From: Lentisphaeria bacterium
GTDB taxonomy: Bacteria > Verrucomicrobiota > Lentisphaeria > Victivallales > UBA1829
NCBI GenBank assembly: GCA_003526375.1
Contig: DPDG01000061.1
Span: 1-64,000 of the forward strand
DNA length: 64,000 bases
Direction of reading: 5' to 3'
Within the stretch, counting starts at the first letter, position 1; each line of letters opens with the position of its first letter. Positions 19,392 through 27,200 of this stretch are shown here, in pieces. The position numbers and the translations under genes are program-made. Under the pieces are notes generated by a model. The model did no database searches, was not told where the DNA came from, and saw only the letters and a list, made by a program, of their open reading frames with translations.

Positions 19392-19604
19392 CTATGAAAT
19401 ACGGTTTATTTTTTTTCTGTGCTCCGGATGAATATTGTTGTGTGACATTCTGTGAAGGAAAACTTCCGTCACGACCCGTTCTATCGGCAGCCCGGTTTCC
19501 GCCATCGTGTCTTTGAGCCATTTTTGAATGTCTTTCTGGTATTTTTCTTCGATAGGAAGTTTCACCGCCCCATCTTCGACAACATTCGCAGAATTGTTGT
19601 TCAT
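19392..19604 (-). CDS. Small 70-residue protein of unknown function
   Basis: The reading frame begins at 19604 with an excellent AGGAGG ribosome site (19613-19618 on this strand), which is the main evidence that it is real. The protein is charged and has no membrane segment. It has a helical centre (EKYQKDIQKWLKDTMAE, LPIERVVTEVFLHRM). I recognise no family. Its promoter contains the 14 bp TTACG motif and is divergent from a small HTH gene, so it may be one arm of a regulatory switch. A toxin-antitoxin-like pair is possible but unsupported by motifs. Confidence 0.6.
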   Translation of the reverse strand: MNNNSANVVEDGAVKLPIEEKYQKDIQKWLKDTMAETGLPIERVVTEVFLHRMSHNNIHPEHRKKINRIS

Positions 19605-19641
19605 TGATTGTCCCTCCTTTTCTATTACTGTCAATCATTCT

Positions 19642-19671
19642 ATAATATGTTACGAAAATTACGTTTTTCAA
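19642..19671 (-). promoter_or_regulatory. Promoter of the 70-residue gene
   Basis: Read leftward: TTGAAA (19671-19666), an 18 bp spacer, and TATTAT (19647-19642). The predicted transcript starts about 30 bases before the ATG. The spacer contains the whole TTACG motif, a position typical of repressor operators. Confidence 0.55.
19650..19663. promoter_or_regulatory. TTACG direct-repeat operator candidate, copy 1
   Basis: TTACGAAAATTACG: two TTACG half-sites on one face, 9 bases apart. The identical 14-mer recurs at 20379-20392. It lies between the -35 and -10 of the 70-residue gene. Confidence 0.55.
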
Positions 19672-19706
19672 TCTCTTTTGTGAGAGAAATATATAAACTC
19701 TTAGTA

Positions 19707-19735
19707 TTGAAAATCCTGATTAGTGAAGATATATT
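19707..19735 (+). promoter_or_regulatory. Promoter of the small HTH gene
   Basis: TTGAAA at 19707-19712, a 17 bp spacer, and TATATT at 19730-19735, 24 bases before ATG 19759. Unlike its two neighbours it contains no TTACG motif, so this regulator may be constitutive. Confidence 0.55.
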
Positions 19736-19758
19736 ATTGAATTAAAGGGAAAGTCATA

Positions 19759-20037
19759 ATGGATAGTCATGCCCAGATAATTGTTGATTTTATGGCGGAA
19801 CACGGTATTACGCAGGTGGAAATGGCACAGCGTCTGCAAGTTACTGCTGCAACGCTGAGCCGCTGGCTTTCCGGCAGTCATGGAATCAATAAGAAGCACA
19901 GGAGAAGCATTGAATTCATCTGTGCCGATGCCGTGCTGCCGGCAGTGACCAAACGCCTGTTTGCGAGAATCCGCAGAATGCCCGAGCCCGTTCAGTGGGA
20001 ACTCTACGAAGAAATCATCCGCCGCTACCCCGAATAA
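19759..20037 (+). CDS. Small helix-turn-helix DNA-binding protein
   Basis: A 92-residue protein with a Cro/C1-like helix-turn-helix in its first half (FMAEHGITQVEMAQRLQVTAATLSRWLSGSHGI). The second half is helical and basic (KRLFARIRRMPEPVQWELYEEIIRRYPE) and could serve for dimerisation. The ribosome site is AAAGGGA. It diverges from the 70-residue gene and lies upstream of the operon leading into the giant beta-helix protein. Both neighbouring promoters contain the same 14 bp motif, so this protein is the best candidate to bind it. No phage genes are nearby. Confidence 0.8.
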   Translation: MDSHAQIIVDFMAEHGITQVEMAQRLQVTAATLSRWLSGSHGINKKHRRSIEFICADAVLPAVTKRLFARIRRMPEPVQWELYEEIIRRYPE

Positions 20038-20333
20038 TACTGCCTGCTTATAAGATTCCTGCATGCCATGCAGTCCCGCCGGATGCAGGAGATGGCTTTG
20101 CTGATTTTCATAATGAATACTGATATTAATCCCTGTATTTTTCCCTGATCTTTGCAATACAGAGAAAATCACCTTGCCCGGCAGCTTCTGGAATGAAGTT
20201 GCTTCCTGATTTTTCCAGTGAATCCTGCCTGCACGGAAAGGCAAGCATTATTGAGGGAAAATTCTGTCCGGAGCACTGTCTTGCGTTTGCACCAGACGGA
20301 AAAAATCTGTTTTTTCTTATTTTTTTTTAGTGC
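20038..20333. other. Gap without a recognisable gene
   Basis: These 296 bases downstream of the HTH gene contain no credible coding region. Near the end (20299-20316) a G-A6/T6-C stem with a 4-base loop is followed by T-rich sequence and could weakly terminate the HTH transcript. Confidence 0.4.
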
Positions 20334-20348
20334 AAAGGCTTTTTATAC

Positions 20349-20376
20349 TTGAATTTCGCAACTTTAATGATATAAT
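20349..20376 (+). promoter_or_regulatory. Promoter of the operon leading to the giant protein
   Basis: TTGAAT at 20349-20354, a 16 bp spacer, and a perfect TATAAT at 20371-20376. The predicted transcript starts near 20383, leaving a leader of about 190 bases before the first gene at 20574. ATCCGC (20401) and GCGGAT (20445) could pair in that leader. Confidence 0.65.
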
Positions 20377-20378
20377 TA

Positions 20379-20392
20379 TTACGAAAATTACG
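20379..20392. promoter_or_regulatory. TTACG direct-repeat operator candidate, copy 2
   Basis: The same 14-mer TTACGAAAATTACG as at 19650-19663. It covers the predicted transcription start, where a bound protein would block initiation. A partial copy (TTACGAAAAATATA) begins near 20534, within the leader. Confidence 0.55.
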
Positions 20393-20573
20393 ATTATAGC
20401 ATCCGCGGAATTGCGGGACAAAGGGGGTAAAAGGCTTTTTATAAGCGGATTATTTCATAAAATTGAGTGTGGAATACTGAGTTCGAATGTGCTTTACGGT
20501 TTAGCGATATGGCGAAGGTAAGAAAAAATCTGAATTACGAAAAATATAACCAAATAACGGAGGAAGAAGAAAG

Positions 20574-20831
20574 ATGGAAAACAAGAAAGAGATTTTCGCA
20601 GACGGAATCAGCCAGATTCACTTTGCGGGCGGGATGGTCCGGTTCGATTTTGTGACTCTCCAGCCTGCCGAAGACGGAGCGGCGCCGGTTCCGAGTGTAA
20701 ATGAGAGGATCATCATGCCGCCGCAGGGGTTTCTCGGCGCATACAATTCCATGCAGCAGTTGATCGACAAACTGCTTGATGCCGGAATTCTTCAGAAGAA
20801 TGAAAAAACAATTGCAAATAAGAAGAAATAA
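20574..20831 (+). CDS. Small 85-residue protein of unknown function
   Basis: A strong ribosome site (GGAGG, 9 bases upstream) supports this frame. The fold appears to begin with beta strands (SQIHFAGGMVRFDFVTLQP) followed by RIIMPPQGFLGAYNSMQQLIDKLLDAGIL and a Lys-rich tail. The pattern of strands, a proline-glutamine turn and a helix faintly resembles DUF3467 proteins, but this is not a firm match. It is the first gene after the TTACG-controlled promoter and directly abuts the next gene. Its position ahead of a giant exported protein suggests a helper or regulator role, which is inference. Confidence 0.65.
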   Translation: MENKKEIFADGISQIHFAGGMVRFDFVTLQPAEDGAAPVPSVNERIIMPPQGFLGAYNSMQQLIDKLLDAGILQKNEKTIANKKK

Positions 20832-21182
20832 ATGAACACATCACTTCAGGCTCTGTACACCGAATCTGATTATGCCGTTGTTTCCGAAACGGAGGGAAAC
20901 GACTGTATTGTGTCGGTCTGCAATGAACTGAGTGATCAACAGAAGGAGGCGATTTCTTTTTCAGGGCTTTTCCAGACGGCGGCAATCGGATTTTCAATCC
21001 GGGTTTCGCCAGATCAAGCCGCTTATTATGTGAAAGCGACAGCGGCGGAACTGGAAAGGTTCTTCATCTCCGTAGGTGCCTTTGTCAAAAGGCAGACAGC
21101 CAGAATCCGGAATGCGTTCTGCCGCGTGTTCAGAAAACGCACAATTACATGCCGGGTTTTAACCTGCTGCTACAGATTGTGA
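20832..21182 (+). CDS. Small 116-residue protein of unknown function
   Basis: The start codon immediately follows the stop of the 85-residue gene, with no spacer, so translation is probably coupled. The first 85 residues are acidic and mixed alpha/beta. The C-terminal 30 residues are strongly basic and Cys-rich (VKRQTARIRNAFCRVFRKRTITCRVLTCCYRL), which is odd and might reflect a shifted frame at the 3' end. No signal peptide or known domain is visible. It sits 104 bases upstream of the giant gene. Confidence 0.5.
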   Translation: MNTSLQALYTESDYAVVSETEGNDCIVSVCNELSDQQKEAISFSGLFQTAAIGFSIRVSPDQAAYYVKATAAELERFFISVGAFVKRQTARIRNAFCRVFRKRTITCRVLTCCYRL

Positions 21183-21286
21183 GACAGAAAAACAAGTTTA
21201 TCCGCTGCGGGACCATGAAAAACAATGCTCCGCTCTTTTTATGGTTCCGGGGCGGATATCAAAAACCATAACATGGAGTAAAAAAT

Positions 21287-24200
21287 ATGTCTGACGTAAA
21301 GTATTTCGTTGGAACAGAAGAAGCCTGGAAGGCGCTTGGAAAGGCCGTTCAGGACACGTATGCAAAGAGAGTCGACAACATCGGGGATGCAGTAACCGAG
21401 GCTGCCGCTGATGTGAAAATTGCCGCGGATACCATTGTGACATTTGATGTATCCTCCAATTTGAATGCGGACGGTAGCAAATTCGAAGGCATTGCCACGA
21501 TTGCAGGGATTGCCGGAAGCGTCGTCGTAAAGGAATTTGATCAGGACGTCACTCTGAACTGTGGAATTAAAATCGCCCAAAGCAATGTGACGGTGGATGG
21601 GTTTGATTTCGGCGTGAACGGGGGGACAATTCCCGCTGGCAACGCCGCTGCCGTCATTTATGTACAGGGTGCAGGCATTGAGAATGTTGCCATTCTCAAC
21701 AATACCTTTGATACGGGTGATTCTTATGAGACCGCCGGTGCCGGTGATATCATTCGTGTGGAAGCCGCAAAGGATCTTACCATTTCCCATAATACGATCC
21801 TCAGCGGAACACATCACGGAATGAATCTGAACGATCTTTCCGGTATCTGCGATATCACGGACAATACACTTTCCGGACTTGAGAGAAGCGGCATCCAGTT
21901 TGCCAAAGGTGCAACGGGGACGGTAAATGTTTCCGGAAACACAATCACGCTGGAAAAAGATCCTGTTTCCTCCAGAGTCGATCAGGATGATGCGGCAATT
22001 GTCTTCGGCGGCGACCGTCCCTACGGTGCCGGCGGTGCTCAGTTCAATGTCACCGACAATACATTGACCGTTTCCGGAACCGGTATGAGCGGTGACGGAA
22101 TTAACGGAATCGTTTTCGGCGGCAAGACCGCCGGAGTTGACACTCAGCTCGGCAACCTTGCCATTGAAAACAACACGATTGACTTTTCCAATGGCGCCAA
22201 CTCCGTTCGCATTGATACGGCAGATACCACTGTCGATATGGCAAAGAATGACTTGACGGTCAATGGCGCTGATGCGACATTTGAGGAGATTGCCGGCAGT
22301 ATCAGCAATCCGACCCCCGGAAACAACGGCGGCGTCATCGTTTCTTATGTTGACGGAACCGGTGAAAGAAACAATGCAACGATCGGGGCGGACAATCCCG
22401 CGAGTGAGCGGTCAATTCTCGTCGATGCGGAACTTTTCTACAACCGTGCTCCCGGTGAAGTCGTCGTTGTTGACGGTGTCACCTATACGGTGGGCAATAA
22501 TCTGGTCGGCACGATTGAAGCCGCATTTGATAAATTTTCTGCCGGTAGCGCGGCGGGAACCATTCTCATCAATGGCGAATATGACGGTTTTGATTTCGGT
22601 GCTGTAACGAATACCAACTTGATTTCGATCAAGGCTTTGAAACCCGGGTCCGCCACAATTAACGGAACGTTTCAATTCGACAACGCTTTCCTCTTCAATA
22701 TTGAAGGATTGATCTTCAATGCCGCCGCAGGCGAATACGGTATGGTAATCGGTTCCGATTGTTCCAACTCATCCATAAAGAACAATATCTTCAATGGAAA
22801 CGGTCTCCATGTCATAACGGGCAATGTCGGCGTGTTCGGCAATACGTTCAACGGCGGCGCGGATACTGTCGGCATTAAAGTTGACGCAGGTGCGGATATC
22901 GCAGCCGGCGGTTCCGATACGGCAAAGTACCCGGGCAATGTCATCAATAACGGCATTGACGCGGCGGACGGAACTTTCACCAACAATACAATTTCCGGTG
23001 CGGAAGTCGTACTGGGAACCGAGCTCAAGAACAATACGATTTCCGGTGATCTTACCGTTACCGGCGGAGTTCCCGGCAAAGATACGATTTCCGGCAACAA
23101 GATCACAGGCAGTGTTGTCACTGACGAATTTGCCGATGATGATGCCAGAAAAGACTTCACCGGAGCAAACAATGGTGCGGCTCTGGTCGACAAGGACATC
23201 GCCGGTGAAGTGATTGTCGACAAACAGTATGAAGGCATGGAGACCGGAGCAACGGTGATCGTAGACGGCAGGAAAGGCGTGATCGGAACAACAGTCTTTG
23301 CCGGTCTGGATGATGTCACCGGACCCGCGACCATTCAGGTCAAGGATATTGATGCGGCGGAAGTGACGGAACTTGGCGGCGGGAATACCTATGTATTCGG
23401 GCAGTCCGTAAAATTCGGAGATATTGAGTTGACTGGCGGTGCGACTGTCAAAGGCGATGTTGAATTCGCCGGAAGCATTTCCGGAGCATTCACGCTTACA
23501 ATTGCTGATGAGTCCAAAATTACGCTCGGCGGAATGATTGATTCTGAGGTAACTATTAACTTTGGTGCTGATTGTATTCTTGCTGTTTCCGGCGATCTTT
23601 TCATCGTCGGAGACAACGCCAATACGGTCCTTGCGTCACTTCTCACTGCATCGCAGGTTTCCGGCAGCGGAACGATCTGGGTACAGGGACTTACCGGAGG
23701 CAATACCGTTGTCGGCGATGTAAAAGTGAACAAGGTGACTGAGGACATGCTGGCGGATCTGGCAAACGGCAAGCTGGAAACCACGGCTGGTTCCATGATT
23801 CAGAAGCTGGTCCACGGAACAGTCGGCAGCGATGTTGTCTTCGATCTGAACAAGGTCGGGAATGACACATCGGTATCCGATATTTATGCCGGCGATATCG
23901 CCTTCAACAACAATGATCTGGATGTTACGCTCAGCGGCGGCAAGGCTTTCCTGCGCGGCAGTTACACCGGCATTGATCACCTTGAGATTACCAACAGAGG
24001 CAGACTTTACGGTTCCCTTGAAACGGAATCTGTAAGTTTTGAAGCGGTTTCCGCCACGATCGCCAATGAGGCAAAGGGAACACTTGTCGCCGATGTCGAG
24101 ACGACGGGCGATATGACGGTCACAAATAGCGGAGTCATTTCCGGTGACTACAGTGCCGCCAGCCTTATGTTCGGAAATACCGGGTCGATGAAAGATGTTG

Positions 24201-27200
24201 ATCTGACAACAACAGCAGGCACACTCAGCTTCACAAATACGGGGACATGGACCGACGGCTCCATTACTTCCACCGGCAATGTGACTCTGTTCAACGACGG
24301 AGTCATTTCAGGCGTCGATATTGATGCTGCCAGAAAGGATGTCACTTTCCACAGTGAGCCCGGAACACAGGGCAATTATCAGGAGATGGTTGTCAAAGCG
24401 GATTCCCTGTATCTCGGCGGAGCGAATTTCGAACTTGTCAACGGTTCCGACCTTGCCAGGACCGGAGGAGCGGCAGATCATTCCGGAATGATTTTCTTCG
24501 GTGATAAGGTTGCGGATACTGCTCTGAATCAGGTTCTTTCCAACGGTTTCAAACAGGAGCTGACCATTGCGGATACAACAGCAGTTGGCTCTGTCCGTCT
24601 CGGCTTCTGGCAGAATCCGGCGGAATCTAATGCCGATGATGAGGCGAAATTCATCCTGAATCTGAAAGGCGGGACAACGCTTGCCGGTTACGCAAATGCA
24701 ATTGACTTCAACAACAGTTCCCCTGTGGGCAGTACCGTACCGGATATCACTGTCGATCTTGAAATCAATCAGGATGCGGGTGCCGCCATCAACGGCAACG
24801 TTGTGAACCGTTTCGGCGCTCTTACCTCCGGAACTGGCTTGAACGTAAGCGGCAATATCACCGCCCGCGACGAAATCGCCGTGGCGGATGATTTGATTGC
24901 AACAGGCGATATTACAGCCTCCGGTGCAATTACGGCAGGCGGCGACCTGACTGCCAATATTGTCACCATCGAAGGTGAAAAAGCTGTGCTTGCTGTCGGC
25001 GGCGACCGCATGGATGTCGCGCAGTTCGTTCTCGGAGCCGATGCGGAAATCAAAGCGGCGAATGTGGATATCACGGAGCCGCTTAATATCGCAAACAAGA
25101 TTGCCGGAATCGAAGCCAAGTCTGTGTATTATACAACCGGTGATATTGATGACTTCGACAATATTGCGACAACCGGACGCATTGTCGCTGTTGCCGGCAG
25201 TATCATTGCGGAAAATATCGAAGCTGCCACCGGAACGGTTTCTGCTTCTGCGGATATTACTGTTGAGAAGAAACTTTCCGGCGGAAGAATTGAAGCCGCG
25301 AACGTAGAAGCCGATGTTATCACAACGGTGAAAGACGATGCGTTGAAAGCCGATGGCAAGATTGAAATCACAGGCAATCTCACTGTCGGAACTTCAGTCG
25401 ATGCCGAAGGCGCCATTCTTGTCGGCGGCGGGATTGACGGAACGGAGGCTGCGATTCATTCTGATGATTATATTGATGTCGTCGGCGTGATCACGGCGAA
25501 GAACCTTTCCGCCGATGGAGCCGATGAAAACGGCTTTGCAATTGATGCCGGGAATATCACGGCAACAGAGAGCATTACCGCCGTAAACGGCAAGGTGCAT
25601 TCCGACAACAATATCGCGACCGGTGAAAATGCCGTGATCAACGCACAATCGCTGATTGCGGATGATTCCATGACAGTCGGCAAGGTGACTGTCGCCGAAG
25701 ATGGAACCGTTCAGGCGGGAGCTGACATCATTGCAACGGAAATCACGCAGGCTGGCACAGTCCGTGCGATGAACGGCAAACTGGATGTCGGAATAAACAG
25801 AAAACCGGTGGTACATGACCCGTCCACATGGTATTTTGTCGGTGGAAAAATCAATGCCGCGGGTGAAGTCGTTGCAAACGGTACCATTCGCGCCGGAGAT
25901 GTCACGGCAGAATCTGTCCGGTCCTATCACGGCGATCTCCTGATCGGTACAATGACCACGGAATTTACTGGCAATGATATCGTCACGACCGGTGCAACGG
26001 TTGATGCTGCCGGTAATCTTGTCGGCGGAAATGTGGAAGCCAGCGGTTCGATCATGGTTGGAAGTATCGGCAATGCGGAACATTATGCCGGTGCGGTCAT
26101 CGCACACGGAACTGACGCGACTGACCCGGAAAGCGGCAGACTGCATGCGCAGGGCGATGTTTTTGCGGCAAGCGTCATGGCGGAAAAAGATCTCACCATC
26201 GACGGTGATGTCACCATGTATCGGAAAGATGAGGTAAATGCCGGCAATATTTCTTCCAGAACCGGCAAGGTAACTATCGGCAACGTCCATATGGCGGGTT
26301 CCATCACGGCGGAAGGCGATATTGAAATCGGGGATCTCACAGAGATTACCGGTGCACTTGTCTCCAATACCGGCGCGGTCAATGTGGCGTCTCTCGGCAA
26401 TGTCGGCGGAAATCATGACGCGCTTGATGCGAGACAGGAAGGTTTTGCGATCTGGGCAATGGATACGGATCAGAATTCCGGTCTCGGATTCAAAGAAGGC
26501 GCGGTGATCAACGGCCATATCGGTCTCGGTTACGGAGCCGATACGTTCAGTCTGGTCAATGGCCCCACGGTCAACGGCAACGTCTATCTCGGCGGCGTCG
26601 AGGATGTGAATGCGTTTGATACCCTCCTTGTCGGAGACGATTCCGCTTTCACGGGTGATTTCGACCTGAGCAGATCCGAAAGCGCGGATGCTTACGGCAA
26701 TCTCCGGATTGAAGGAGGTGCGCTGAATCTCAATGGCGGCAGAATATTCGATGAAGATGTCAGAGAGACGGCTCTTGCGCTGAATGTGGGAACACTTTCC
26801 AACGCAAATGTTGAAAAGATTGACGCCGTAATTGTCGAAGGCAGTGAAGTCACATTGGAAAATACCAGGATTTACGATGTGGCGGAGAGCTTTGATGAGG
26901 ACGGAAACAAACTTGCCGACTGGTTGGGAGACGGCGCACTTAAGATGAACGCCGGAACAACCCTGAATCTGACCGGAGGATCGATTGCATTCTTTAATAC
27001 GGCCGATCTTGGCGGTGAAGGTTCCGTCATCAATGTGGAAGCCTCAAGACTGGACATTAATTCTGCATTGGACGGTGATTTCCTTGCCGAAGGCGAAGCA
27101 ATCAACATTTCCAATGCCGGTAAGCTTAACCTGACGGCAGCAACCGCTGATTCTGAAATCGCCGGAACAATTGCAGTCACAGGCAGAGATTCCAGCCTGT

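Larger units (their letters stand above)
20334..20443 (+). repeat. 14 bp direct repeats flanking a promoter
   Basis: AAAGGCTTTTTATA occurs at 20334-20347 and again at 20430-20443, 96 bases apart. The copies bracket the promoter and the second TTACG motif. Each copy is nearly palindromic at its core (AAAGGCTTT). They may be further protein-binding sites. Confidence 0.6.

Noticed and set aside
19759..20037. Phage repressor or prophage edge
   Set aside because: The HTH protein is Cro-like, but no integrase, structural phage gene, attachment repeat or tRNA junction is near.
20467..20655. A 62-codon + strand frame just before the 85-residue gene
   Set aside because: It overlaps the better-supported start with the GGAGG site, and its product looks like the out-of-frame reading of that region.
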